Positions 43,401 through 51,489 of a stretch of 64,000 nucleotides of DNA are shown here, piece by piece (within the stretch, counting starts at the first letter, position 1; every line of letters begins with the position of its first letter). The stretch comes from a virus. The notes under the pieces were generated by a model. The model ran no database searches, was not told the origin of the DNA, and saw only the letters and a program-made list of their open reading frames with translations. The stretch is taken from positions 1 to 64,000 of IMG/VR virus record IMGVR_UViG_3300042387_001265; one strand, written 5' to 3'. The position numbers were made by a program, and so were the translations under genes.

Positions 43401-45313
43401 TCGCAAGTTTCAAACACGCAAACTCTGGATTCATTCAGTCTAACTCTGCGTTTATTCACGCAAATTCTGCTTATCAATCTCAGAATGCAACAGGTGAATA
43501 TGCCAACAGTGCATTTACAGTAGCCAATGGTGCATTCATACATGCAAATGCTGCGTTCACATTAGCTAATGGCGCATTCATACATGCAAATTCCGCATTT
43601 AATAAAGCAAACGGTGTAGTACAAACAGGGTTTACAACAATATCCGCAAATAGTGTCAGTATAACACCAGCAAGTAATACAGACACATTAACTATTACTG
43701 CTGGTAATAATATTATCATCAATACAAACTCTGGCACAAAAACAATCACAATTGCATCTGTAACATATAGTAATACTGACGTAAAAATTTATTTGGAATC
43801 ATTATCTAATATTGCTATTGGTTCCACAGCCAATAACCAAGGACAATACGCTACAGCAGTTGGCGCTGGCGCAGGTAGTGACAATCAAGGTACTTATGCC
43901 ATTGCTATTGGCCAAGAAGCAGGGTTCAGTAACCAGGGAGCTTATGGTACTGCGTTAGGAGTCGGCGCAGCATATCAAGACCAAGGTAGCCAGGCAATTG
44001 CAGTTGGTTATAATGCAGGTCAACTTCTCCAAGGACAGTTTGCTACCGCAATTGGTTATAATGCGGGTCAACAAGTTCAAGGTGTAGGCACGGTGGCGAT
44101 TGGATCCAGTGCGGGATCTGTAGGTCAAAGAGAGAGTGCCATTGCTATTGGATCCGCAGCCGGTGAAACCACTCAAGGTAATACCGCAGTATCCATTGGC
44201 TACTATGCAGGCGCAGGTACACAGGGTGAAAACTCAGTAGCAATTGGTGGATTTGCAGGCGAAATGAATCAAGGTTACCAGGCAATTGCTATTGGCGCAG
44301 TGGCAGGCCAAACAAATCAAGGTAATAGTGCTATTGCTATCGGCGTGGGTGCCGGATATCTAAATCAAAATGATAACAGTATTATTATTTCCGCTAATGG
44401 ACAATTAGATTCTACTACAACTGGGTTCTTTGTTGATCCATTGAGAAACGTGAGTTCTGATGATGTATTATACTACAACTCAACAACTAAAGAAATAACA
44501 TTTGGTGTAGATTTATCTGGAATACATGCTAATGCAGCATTTGATTATGCGAACTCAACATTTATTTTTGCAAATGCAGGGTTTATTGTAGCAAACTCTG
44601 GTTTCATTCAAGCCAATGCTGCATTTGATCACGCTAATTCAGGATTCATTCAAGCCAATGCTGCATTTGATCACGCTAATTCAGGATTCATTCAAGCCAA
44701 TACTTCTTTTGCACTTACTAATGCTGCATTCAATCATGCAAACTCAGGATTTACTCAAGCCAATGCTGCATTCGTTCATGCTAATTCAGGATTCATTCAA
44801 GCAAATGCAGCTTTTTCTGTGGCAAATAGTGCTGTTGTTTTTCCTAGTGGAACTGCTATGTTATTTGTTCAAACGACAGCACCAACTGGTTGGACAAAAT
44901 CAACAACACATGATAATAAAGCATTACGAGTAGTTACTGGAACTGCTAGTAGTGGAGGTACAACAAACTTTACTTCAGTGTTTACAAGTAGAACACCGGC
45001 TGGTACTGTTTCTGGTACTAACTCGGGTGGTGCTGTTTCCGATTCGGGTCTAACAGAAGCACAATTAGCATCTCACGCACACACCGAACAATTAATGTCA
45101 TCCGTTGCAACGATGACTACAACCGGTACACGTATTGGTGGTTCCGCTACTGGTACTACAAACAGAACTGCGACATCACCCACACTTGGAACAGGTTCGG
45201 GTTCGGTACACGGTCACGGTTTTACAAATCCATCATGGTCAGGTTCATTTACTGGAACAGCAATGGATTTTGCTGTTCAGTATGTTGATGTAATTATAGC
45301 AACGAAGGATTAA
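40451..45313 (+). CDS. Composite long tail fibre: heptad shafts, beta-roll and collar-like tip
   Basis: The 1620-residue product begins with a fibre start (IQIKRSLVTNTPASLNVGEP). Residues about 60-610 are heptads closed by AFVRANNSLNANLGG. Residues 630-980 are a beta region (NNTGSTVNKGKVVRIGN; LGIDTDSPQANLHVAGDGLF). More heptads follow (about 975-1055). Residues 1115-1310 are about a dozen AIGxxAGxxxQG repeats like the head of trimeric autotransporters (YadA). Heptads recur (1357-1460), then a collar-like tip with GTAMLFVQTTAPTGWTKS, SHAHTEQ and VHGHGF. His-rich tips bind metal in T4 gp37. It is followed by a likely fibre-assembly gene. Confidence 0.78.
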   Translation: MANTPIQIKRSLVTNTPASLNVGEPAYSYSSNTLFIGSPNGTGTIPIGGYDTYLRSINSLDRANSAFEAANSTLTGITASFIKANAAYDHANASYQSQNATGQYANSAFTVANGAFIHANSSFIKTNASFNHANSSYESQNATGQYANAALIHANSSFNFANTVNVFSYSAYHHANSGFIQANSAFIHVNSSFNFANGVSIAANTPSNVANSAAIYANGAFVAANIADSKAISAGAYANSAFAQSNVALIQANSAFVHANSSYESQNATGEYANAAFTVANGAFIHANSGFIHANAAYQSQNATGQYSNAAFVHANSAYQSQNATGQYANSAFIHANSAFIKTNSAFDHANSAFAQSNVALTQANASFDYANSTFIFANGVSIAANTPSHVANSASVYANSAFNSANISDSKAVSAGSYANSAFIHANSAFIFANGVSIAANTPSHVANSASVYANSAFVAANIAKQDSLSAGSYANSAFIRANSAFNFANGAAIAANTPSHVANSAAIYANGAFVRANTPSHVANSAAIYANGAFIAANISNSKAVSAGSYANSAFIHANSAFEHSNSGFIQANSAFIHANSAYQSQNATGQYANAAFVRANNSLNANLGGIITANVTINANLTTQNVFVGSYIDLNTAPSIPAINEGRLFYDNYEKSVAFYGDSGETIQIGQSFIRVWNNTGSTVNKGKVVRIGNDVSTNGFPSIILSSADTAQNAEAIGFTIAPIANNSYGYVLATGEIHDINTSLFNSGQELFLSTTPGDYQTTPPAPPNVPIAVGYILTSDVSSGSILVNIHLMEGKNKSNGAILFGRNGAIDQDPTKLYWDYVNDRLGIDTDSPQANLHVAGDGLFTGNLTITGNLVISNAQTITTDQLFVGGNNVILSANVTGEPSLNAAIIVNRGTSPNAYILWDETVNEWLAYEGTGAAGHILLANKTANSWAVYNTFEAYEKEFYPIGANLANSTNEQAKAGFATANIAENLAIASFKHANSGFIQSNSAFIHANSAYQSQNATGEYANSAFTVANGAFIHANAAFTLANGAFIHANSAFNKANGVVQTGFTTISANSVSITPASNTDTLTITAGNNIIINTNSGTKTITIASVTYSNTDVKIYLESLSNIAIGSTANNQGQYATAVGAGAGSDNQGTYAIAIGQEAGFSNQGAYGTALGVGAAYQDQGSQAIAVGYNAGQLLQGQFATAIGYNAGQQVQGVGTVAIGSSAGSVGQRESAIAIGSAAGETTQGNTAVSIGYYAGAGTQGENSVAIGGFAGEMNQGYQAIAIGAVAGQTNQGNSAIAIGVGAGYLNQNDNSIIISANGQLDSTTTGFFVDPLRNVSSDDVLYYNSTTKEITFGVDLSGIHANAAFDYANSTFIFANAGFIVANSGFIQANAAFDHANSGFIQANAAFDHANSGFIQANTSFALTNAAFNHANSGFTQANAAFVHANSGFIQANAAFSVANSAVVFPSGTAMLFVQTTAPTGWTKSTTHDNKALRVVTGTASSGGTTNFTSVFTSRTPAGTVSGTNSGGAVSDSGLTEAQLASHAHTEQLMSSVATMTTTGTRIGGSATGTTNRTATSPTLGTGSGSVHGHGFTNPSWSGSFTGTAMDFAVQYVDVIIATKD
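40627..42290 (+). repeat. Heptad-repeat shaft (part 1 of the long fibre)
   Basis: An extended 21 bp-period array coding for [AGS][FY]xxANx heptads and variants (YQSQNATGQYANS; TPSHVANSASVYANSAF). It ends with VRANNSLNANLGG. Contains an 89 bp copy of 18286-18374. Confidence 0.85.
43795..44385 (+). repeat. YadA-like beta-roll repeats
   Basis: About a dozen units of roughly 16-17 residues with AIGxxAG and QG (for example YAIAIGQEAGFSNQGAYGTA). This is the left-handed beta-roll pattern of trimeric adhesin heads. Confidence 0.8.
44603..44701 (+). repeat. Exact 42-bp tandem repeat in fibre gene
   Basis: Two identical 42 bp units (44603-44644 and 44645-44686) and 15 bases of a third, encoding two heptads each. 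This is recent or recombination-maintained duplication. Confidence 0.9.
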
Positions 45314-45314
45314 C

Positions 45315-45785
45315 ATGATTAACATAAACGATTATAATTTAACTCTTGTAAAAGAAGATGGCGTGGTTTGTTTAAATGGTGACTGCATTGACGGATTCGA
45401 TTTAAGTAATACAATGCCTTCTGATATTACTTTCGTTCACTGGTATGGCCCAAGAGGCTACGGTGAATTACAGCATTCAAAAGACGAAAATGAAGTTACT
45501 CCTCCAAATACCAGAATAACATCTGTTGATGAATATTTACCTCTGGTTGAAGAGTGGTTAGAAAAAGACGAAATACGTAAACAACCATATGTAAATACCG
45601 CTGAAGACAATAAAGAAATAGCTAGAGTAAAATTGTTCATGACAGACTATGTTTATCTTCCTGATGTCAACATACTAAATAAATCAGATTTTGACGCTTA
45701 TAGAACATTGATTCGTCAGATATTTTTTAATCCTGTTGGTGGTGAAATAGATTGGCCAGTGGTACCAGATCCACAGTGGGCTTGA
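45315..45785 (+). CDS. Probable tail-fibre assembly protein
   Basis: The 156-residue product is acidic and begins ININDYNLTLVKEDGVVCLN, with DITFVHWYGPRGYGELQ in the middle and a long helical C-terminus (FMTDYVYLPDVNILNKSDFD) ending FNPVGGEIDWPVVPDPQWA. Short proteins of this type, ending with a helical domain, follow fibre genes as assembly chaperones (DUF4376-like/gp38-like). It starts 2 bases after the fibre stop. A chaperone role is inferred from position and general pattern. Confidence 0.55.
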   Translation: MININDYNLTLVKEDGVVCLNGDCIDGFDLSNTMPSDITFVHWYGPRGYGELQHSKDENEVTPPNTRITSVDEYLPLVEEWLEKDEIRKQPYVNTAEDNKEIARVKLFMTDYVYLPDVNILNKSDFDAYRTLIRQIFFNPVGGEIDWPVVPDPQWA

Positions 45786-45798
45786 TAATGGAGATACT

Positions 45799-46104
45799 AT
45801 GCAAATTAAACCTGGTAATTTTTGTCCGTTAATTAAAAAAGACTGTATTGGTATTCAGTGCAGTTGGTTCACTCAGATTAGAGGTACTAATCCAAATACT
45901 GGAGCTGAAATTGACGAATGGAATTGTGCAATAACTTGGTTTCCTGTTTTACTAGTAGAAAATAGTCAACAACAAAGACAAACAGGTGCTGCGATTGAGA
46001 GCTTTAGAAATGAGATGGTAAAGGCAAATGAAAATAGTCAACAAGTTTTATTAGAAACAATAAATCAAACATCAAAGATAACTAACGAAAAATGGCAAAA
46101 ATAA
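45799..46104 (+). CDS. Small Cys-containing conserved phage protein
   Basis: A 101-residue product with FCPLIKKDCIGIQCSWF and WNCAI, giving four Cys residues that may bind metal. The middle has IRGTNPNTGAEIDEW, and the C-terminus is a polar helix (RQTGAAIESFRNEMVKANEN). This pattern looks widely conserved among tailed aquatic phages, next to fibre or neck genes, with no known role. It overlaps gp13 by 13 bases. Confidence 0.6.
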   Translation: MQIKPGNFCPLIKKDCIGIQCSWFTQIRGTNPNTGAEIDEWNCAITWFPVLLVENSQQQRQTGAAIESFRNEMVKANENSQQVLLETINQTSKITNEKWQK

Positions 46105-47045
46105 GTACAAGACAACAATTTAAAGAATATTGCCTACGCAAGCTAGGTTTTCCGGTTATCGAAATTAATGTTGATGATGACCAAGTGGAAGACCGTATTG
46201 ATGATGCAATATCTTTTTGGCGTGATTACCATTATGATGGAACAGAAAAACTGTTCATGAAACATCAAATCACACAAGCAGACATTGAACGTCAATGGAT
46301 TTATTGTCCTGATGCCGTTCAGTTTGTTATTGGAATATTTCCATTTGACCAATCAAATGCGTCAATCAATATGTTTGATTTGCGTTATCAGTTACGTTTA
46401 CATGACTTATATGACTTTACATCAGTATCATATGTGTCATATGAAATTACAATGCAACATTTACGTACATTAAATCTTTTATTCTCAGGAACTCCACAGT
46501 TTCGTTTCAATCGTCATCAAAACAAAGTATTCTTAGACATTGACTGGACACGTGACGTTGAGCCTGGAGATTATGTTATTGTGGAATGTTATCGTGTTTT
46601 AAGTCCAGATACTGTAACTCTAACTGGTACAGTTGCAGGTAGTCCATCATCAAATACAATCGTAGGAACAGGAACAAAATTTGACCAAGAAATTGTTCCA
46701 TTTGATTTTATCAATATTGGGGGAGAATCTGTTCAAGTAAAGAACATCGCTTCACCAACAAGTTTAACTTTAGCTTCACCACCAACACAAACGCATACAG
46801 CTTCGACTGTGACAATTGATGGTTTAACAGATATTTACAATGACCGTTTTCTAAAAAAATATGCTACTGCAAAAATCAAACAACAGTGGGGTAATAATTT
46901 GAAAAAGTTTGAAGGTATTCAAATGCCGGGTGGTGTGACATTGAATGGTCAAAAAATATATGAAGAAGCTGAAGAAGAGCTTAAAACTATGGAAGAAGAA
47001 ATGTACCAAATGGGTTCATTACCTTCTGAAATATTTATAGGATAA
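46092..47045 (+). CDS. 13: Neck protein gp13
   Basis: The 317-residue product has the gp13 family plan: STRQQFKEYCLRKLGFPVIE, DDQVEDRIDDAISFWRDYHY, a segment ending FVIGIFPFDQ, then RTLNLLFSGTPQFRFNRHQN and VFLDIDWTRDVEPGDYVIVE. The C-terminal helix (KKYATAKIKQQWGNNLKKFE then GVTLNGQKIYEEAEEEL) is also typical. A beta insert (TLTGTVAGSPSSNTIVGTGT) lies near 190-250. In T4 gp13 and gp14 form the neck between portal and tail. It starts inside the end of the preceding gene. Confidence 0.88.
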   Translation: MAKISTRQQFKEYCLRKLGFPVIEINVDDDQVEDRIDDAISFWRDYHYDGTEKLFMKHQITQADIERQWIYCPDAVQFVIGIFPFDQSNASINMFDLRYQLRLHDLYDFTSVSYVSYEITMQHLRTLNLLFSGTPQFRFNRHQNKVFLDIDWTRDVEPGDYVIVECYRVLSPDTVTLTGTVAGSPSSNTIVGTGTKFDQEIVPFDFINIGGESVQVKNIASPTSLTLASPPTQTHTASTVTIDGLTDIYNDRFLKKYATAKIKQQWGNNLKKFEGIQMPGGVTLNGQKIYEEAEEELKTMEEEMYQMGSLPSEIFIG

Positions 47046-47047
47046 TT

Positions 47048-47956
47048 GTGGCTACTAATTTTTATTTTAATCCTTTTCCATCTCGTTTAGGTAATGGTAA
47101 TTCCGTTACTCCAGAACAGTTATTGGTGGAAGATTTGGTTATTGAAGCACTTAAAATATACGGATTGGATGTATATTATTTACCAAGAACTACAAGAGAT
47201 GAAGTAGATTACTTATTTGGCGAAGACGTTCTCAAAGAATATCGTACAGCTTGCCCTATTGAAATGTATCTTGAAAATGTTACTGGAATGGAAGGTGAAG
47301 GTGATTTTATTTCCAAATTTGGTTTAGAGATTCGTGATGAGATTACTTTTCTAGTTTCAAGATTGCGTTTCCGTTATGCTGTGAATGGATTGACTCGTCC
47401 ACGTGAAGGTGATTTAATTTATATTCCAATGATGACTGGACTGTATGAGATTACTTATGTTGAACATGAAAGTAATCAAGCAATGTATTATACTTTAGGT
47501 CGTGGTCGTGGCGGCAACGTATACGTATATGCATTAAAAATGAAACAATATGTGTTTTCTTCGGAAATTATTGAAACTGGAGTTGCTGAGATTGATAACA
47601 ATATAAGAGCATATTATCCAAGAACTCGTATATCTCTTGCTGCTGGCGGTACAGGTAAGTTTGTTAATGATGAAATAGTTTATCAGGGTTCCACTCTTGC
47701 TACATCAACAGCACAAGCACTTGTTCTTGATTTTGTTCCAAATACACATATTGACATTTACAGAACACAAGGTAGTTTTGTGGACACTTCGGCTGTAAAA
47801 GGAAATACATCAGGAGCAAATTGGAGTATCACATTAGTTTCTGATACGGAAACACAAAATAATGCATTTGAAGATATCATTGATAATGCTCGTATTGAGG
47901 CAGCATCAGATGGTATTATTGATTTTTCAGAAACAAATCCTTTTGGTGAGCCATAA
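47048..47956 (+). CDS. 14: Neck protein gp14
   Basis: The 302-residue product starts at GTG, 2 bases after gp13. It contains TPEQLLVEDLVIEALKIYGL, DVYYLPRTTRDEVDYLFGED, CPIEMYLENVTGMEGEGDFI and GLEIRDEITFLVSRLRF, all standard gp14 features. The C-terminal part is beta-rich with an extension (INTYRTQGSFVD-like region here as IDIYRTQGSFVDTSA). Gp14 with gp13 joins head and tail. The stop overlaps the gp15 start. Confidence 0.88.
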   Translation: MATNFYFNPFPSRLGNGNSVTPEQLLVEDLVIEALKIYGLDVYYLPRTTRDEVDYLFGEDVLKEYRTACPIEMYLENVTGMEGEGDFISKFGLEIRDEITFLVSRLRFRYAVNGLTRPREGDLIYIPMMTGLYEITYVEHESNQAMYYTLGRGRGGNVYVYALKMKQYVFSSEIIETGVAEIDNNIRAYYPRTRISLAAGGTGKFVNDEIVYQGSTLATSTAQALVLDFVPNTHIDIYRTQGSFVDTSAVKGNTSGANWSITLVSDTETQNNAFEDIIDNARIEAASDGIIDFSETNPFGEP

Positions 47957-48957
47957 TGTTAGGTAACGCACAGTTTTATCATCGCACCATTCGAAAGATG
48001 GTCGTAACTTTTGGTACACTTTTTAACGACCTTGAAATTGTTCGTTATACTCAAGCAGGTACACCAAAAGAAAAACTAAAAGTACCACTTTCTTATGGTT
48101 CAAAAGAAAGATATCTAACACGAATAACATCTGACCCAAATTTAATTAAGACAATCAACACTCTTGTTCCTCGAATGTCTTTTAATTTGGAAAATTTGGA
48201 ATACGATACAAGTCGTAAACAAGTTTCAACATTACGTAACTTTGCAGGTGAAACAGACTCGACTGTAAAAACACAATTTGTTCCTGTTCCATATAATTAT
48301 GAATTTTCTTTATCTGTGTATGTTCGTAATACTGAAGATGGTACTCAAATATTAGAACAGATATTACCATTCTTTACACCAGATTTTAGTGTTGTTGTGG
48401 ATTTTATTCCATCGATGAATCAAAAATATACCGTTCCAATTATATTAAATTCCGTATCATCTACAGTTGATTATGAGGGAGTTGATGCTGATGGAACAAC
48501 TCGTTTAATTATTTGGGATTTAAACTTTACAGCAAAAGGCTTTATTTGGCCACCAGTCAAATCTGGCAATCTTATTACACGAGCTAATACTCAATTGTTT
48601 ATTGATTTATCAAATACATCACAACAAAAAGCATATGTTGATTTTGCAAATGGTTATGGAGTATTGACTCAAGGTGAAACTGTTCGAGATATTGCAAATA
48701 ATTTTGTTGCTACGGTAGATTATTTTTCTAATACAACTACAGGTGAAATTATACTTACTGGTGCAAATAAAACTCTTCAGCCAAATTATGTGTTGACTGG
48801 AGATTATTCAAATTCCAGATATGCTGTTCAATCTCTTGACCAAAATGCTGTAAAAGCAGTTAAAGTTATTACCGAACCTGACCCATTAAATGCAGGACCA
48901 GAAGAAGATTTTGGTTTTACTGAAACTATTATAACATATCCGGATACATTATCATGA
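47956..48957 (+). CDS. 15: Tail terminator/sheath stabiliser gp15
   Basis: The 333-residue product matches gp15: AQFYHRTIRKMVVTFGTLFN, KVPLSYGSKERYLTRI, LVPRMSFNLENLEYDTSRK, YEFSLSVYVRNTEDGTQI and LEQILPFFTPDFSVVVDF. A final GFIWPPV closes the family core. T4 gp15 has about 272 residues; the extra C-terminal stretch (about 225-333) is not seen in T4. Gp15 caps the tail and joins the neck. The stop overlaps the gp16 start by four bases. Confidence 0.9.
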   Translation: MLGNAQFYHRTIRKMVVTFGTLFNDLEIVRYTQAGTPKEKLKVPLSYGSKERYLTRITSDPNLIKTINTLVPRMSFNLENLEYDTSRKQVSTLRNFAGETDSTVKTQFVPVPYNYEFSLSVYVRNTEDGTQILEQILPFFTPDFSVVVDFIPSMNQKYTVPIILNSVSSTVDYEGVDADGTTRLIIWDLNFTAKGFIWPPVKSGNLITRANTQLFIDLSNTSQQKAYVDFANGYGVLTQGETVRDIANNFVATVDYFSNTTTGEIILTGANKTLQPNYVLTGDYSNSRYAVQSLDQNAVKAVKVITEPDPLNAGPEEDFGFTETIITYPDTLS

Positions 48958-49352
48958 AAAAATTAAATCAAAATTTATCCGAAATTTTTGATATAGAACC
49001 AATTGAAATAAAAGAACAACCAAAAAAAGAATTGACAACAGTGGATTTTGGTACAGATATCGATACTGACACCAACTTTGCTAGAGAAAATATTAAACAA
49101 CTCATTGAAAAAGGTAGTAAATCTTTTGAAGAATTAACTACTGTAGCAAATCAGTCTGAATCTCCAAGAGCTTATGAAGTTCTTGCTACTATGATGAAGA
49201 GTTTAGCAGACATGAATAAAGATTTATTAGAACTTCAAAAACGTAAAAAAGAATTACAGCCAAAAGAATCAACACAAAATCTGAACATAGATAAAGCTGT
49301 GTTTGTTGGTTCAACAGCGGAACTTGTAAAAATGATTAAATCCAACAAATAA
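48954..49352 (+). CDS. 16: Small terminase subunit gp16
   Basis: The 132-residue product begins with a linear acidic segment (LSEIFDIEP), then helical core REN-IKQLIEKGSKSFEELTT, ESPRAYEVLATMMKSLADMN and KDLLELQKRKKELQ, and ends in FVGSTAELVKMIKSNK. This is the T4 gp16 pattern, including the conserved VFVGST-like end. Gp16 regulates the packaging motor gp17. Normally gp17 follows directly; here a Dps-like gene lies between. Confidence 0.85.
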   Translation: MKKLNQNLSEIFDIEPIEIKEQPKKELTTVDFGTDIDTDTNFARENIKQLIEKGSKSFEELTTVANQSESPRAYEVLATMMKSLADMNKDLLELQKRKKELQPKESTQNLNIDKAVFVGSTAELVKMIKSNK

Positions 49353-49363
49353 TTGAGGAAACA

Positions 49364-49798
49364 ATGGAACAATTAATAGAACAGATGAAAGTTATTCTTG
49401 GTACAAATTTTGGTTTGTACTTCAAAGCACACACATTCCATTGGAATGTAGAAGGTCCTAATTTTGCAGAGTATCATGGATTTTTAGGAACATTCTATGA
49501 TGCTGTATTTGACCAAACAGATTCAATTGCAGAACATATTCGTGCATTAGGTTCATACACTCCAACATCATTGGCAAGAATGATTGAGCTTTCCAAAGTC
49601 AACGACTTGGTGGCTATTCCATCACCACTTATTATGATGAGTGAACTTGCAAACGATAATGATAAATTTATTATGGAACTCCGTTCAGGAATTGCTCTTG
49701 CTGATGCTGCTGATGAGCCAGCAGTAGGAAACTTTTTACAAGATATTTTAGATGCTCATCAAAAACACGGATGGATGTTGAGAAGTTTTACACGATAA
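49364..49798 (+). CDS. dps: Dps-like miniferritin, between terminase genes
   Basis: The 144-residue product is a Dps/ferritin-like protein. It has KAHTFHWNVEGPNFAEYHGF, then AVFDQTDSIAEHIRALGSYT, the Dps ferroxidase region. By alignment with E. coli Dps, His26, His38, Asp53 and Glu57 fit the known ligands (His51, His63, Asp78, Glu82), while Asp67 is replaced by Gly42. Length is slightly below usual (about 155-170), mainly a shorter N-terminus. Dps oxidises iron and protects DNA. It has its own ribosome-binding site (TTGAGGAAA) and lies between gp16 and gp17, an uncommon place. Iron oxidation or head-DNA protection is inference. Confidence 0.85.
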   Translation: MEQLIEQMKVILGTNFGLYFKAHTFHWNVEGPNFAEYHGFLGTFYDAVFDQTDSIAEHIRALGSYTPTSLARMIELSKVNDLVAIPSPLIMMSELANDNDKFIMELRSGIALADAADEPAVGNFLQDILDAHQKHGWMLRSFTR

Positions 49799-49801
49799 AA
49801 A

Positions 49802-51433
49802 ATGGAAGACGGATACCTTGGTAATGCCCGGTTAAAAAAAGCCGGTGTTGAAATATCCTATACTGAAGAACAAGTTTTAGAAATAGCAAAATGTGCTGAA
49901 GACCCAGTATATTTTATTCGAAACTATGTAAAGATTGTCAACGTTGACCGTGGTCTTGTGCCATTTGAAATGTGGGACTTTCAAGAAAACATGGTTCGCA
50001 CATTTCATGACAATCGTTTCTGTATTGCAAAGATGCCACGCCAAGTTGGTAAAACAACTACGACTGTTGGTTACATGTTATGGTCGGCTTTGTTCAATGA
50101 AGAATATGTTATTGGTATTCTTGCAAACAAACTCCAACTTGCACAAGACATCCTAGGCAAAATTCAGAAAGCTTTTGAATATCTTCCATCATGGCTTCAA
50201 CAAGGCATCATAAACTGGAATAAACGTTCAATTGAATTAGAAAACGGTTCTAAGATTTATGCATATGCTACATCTTCTGCGGGTGTTCGTGGCGGTACAT
50301 ATAATTTAATTTTTCTTGATGAGTTTGCGTTCGTTCCACATAACATGGCAGTGGACTTTTTCACTTCTACTTATCCTGTTATTTCATCTGGTAAATCCTC
50401 AAAAGTAATTATTGTTTCTACGCCTAATGGCTTAAATCTGTTTTATAAAATGTGGACAGATGCGATTGAAAATCGGTCAACATATAAAACACTTGAAGTT
50501 CACTGGTCAATGGTACCAGGCCGAGATGAAAAGTGGAAAGAAGAAACGATAAGAAACACTTCGGAAGAACAGTTCCGACAAGAGTTTGAGACTGAGTTTA
50601 TTGGTTCGGCTGCTACCCTAATATCTGGTGCCAAACTACGCTCAATGGCGTTCCATGACCCAATGCGTATTGAAGATGATGGTCATTTAGCCATATATGA
50701 AAATCCTAAACCAGGAAGAATCTACATTGCTACTGTAGACTGCTCGGAAGGTGTTAACCTAGACTATCACACAATCAATATTATTGATGCAACTGAAGCT
50801 CCCTACAAACAAGTTGCACTGTATCGTAATAATAAATTACCGTTAATGTTTTTACCTACGGTAATTTATGCATTGGCAAATCGGTATAATGAAGCTTATG
50901 TTTTGATTGAAACCAATAATGTCGGTCAGCAGGTGGTGGACATACTACATTATGATTTGGAGTACGGAAACATTTATAGACTTGAGCATCATCATATCAA
51001 AGGTCAAAGTATCTCATCTGGATTCAAACGTTCAGTGGCTTTTGGTATTAAAACCACCAAATCAGTCAAGAAAATTGGTTGTGCGAACTTAAAAACATTG
51101 ATAGAAAATGACAAACTAATTATCAATGATTTTAACACCATAGCTGAACTGAACACATTTGTTCGCACCAAAGATACTTATGCTGCCGAAGAGGGCAATA
51201 ATGATGATATCGTTATGGGTTTGGTGGTATATTCTTGGTTGACAGCGCAAGCGTTTTTCAAAGATGAGACACGAATTGACATTCGTAAAATTATGCTGGA
51301 AGAGCAAAACATGCTTGGAGAAGAAAACATGCTTCCATTTGGTTTTATTGAAGATGGATTGTCTAGAGAAGCTGAGATTGCTGATGGAGATTTATGGGAG
51401 CCTCCAGCTGGCTATTTATCATCAAATTTATAA
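49802..51433 (+). CDS. 17: Large terminase subunit gp17
   Basis: The 543-residue product has the ATPase domain with Walker A MPRQVGKTTT (Lys84), Walker B LIFLDEFAF (Asp173, Glu174), a coupling motif VSTPNG near 205-210, and a nuclease domain beginning IYIATVDCSEGVNLDYHTI (Asp313 as metal ligand). The C-terminal part has DDIVMGLVVYSW. These are the hallmarks of the T4 gp17 packaging motor, which pumps and cuts DNA. It starts 3 bases after the Dps gene. Confidence 0.95.
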   Translation: MEDGYLGNARLKKAGVEISYTEEQVLEIAKCAEDPVYFIRNYVKIVNVDRGLVPFEMWDFQENMVRTFHDNRFCIAKMPRQVGKTTTTVGYMLWSALFNEEYVIGILANKLQLAQDILGKIQKAFEYLPSWLQQGIINWNKRSIELENGSKIYAYATSSAGVRGGTYNLIFLDEFAFVPHNMAVDFFTSTYPVISSGKSSKVIIVSTPNGLNLFYKMWTDAIENRSTYKTLEVHWSMVPGRDEKWKEETIRNTSEEQFRQEFETEFIGSAATLISGAKLRSMAFHDPMRIEDDGHLAIYENPKPGRIYIATVDCSEGVNLDYHTINIIDATEAPYKQVALYRNNKLPLMFLPTVIYALANRYNEAYVLIETNNVGQQVVDILHYDLEYGNIYRLEHHHIKGQSISSGFKRSVAFGIKTTKSVKKIGCANLKTLIENDKLIINDFNTIAELNTFVRTKDTYAAEEGNNDDIVMGLVVYSWLTAQAFFKDETRIDIRKIMLEEQNMLGEENMLPFGFIEDGLSREAEIADGDLWEPPAGYLSSNL

Positions 51434-51437
51434 AAAA

Positions 51438-51444
51438 CTAAATA
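51438..51444 (+). promoter_or_regulatory. Late-promoter motif (CTAAATA) before tail sheath
   Basis: The motif lies in the 56-base gap after gp17. A start near 51450 gives a leader of about 40 bases ending with AAAGGAG, 6 bases before the sheath ATG. This fits high late expression of the sheath. Confidence 0.5.
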
Positions 51445-51489
51445 CAATAACAAAAAGAAAATTGACCCAAACAATAAAGGAGAAATCCA

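Noticed and set aside
18172-44830. CRISPR-like regularly spaced repeats
   Set aside because: The 21 bp periodicity is in frame and codes for protein heptads, with no unique spacers or cas genes.
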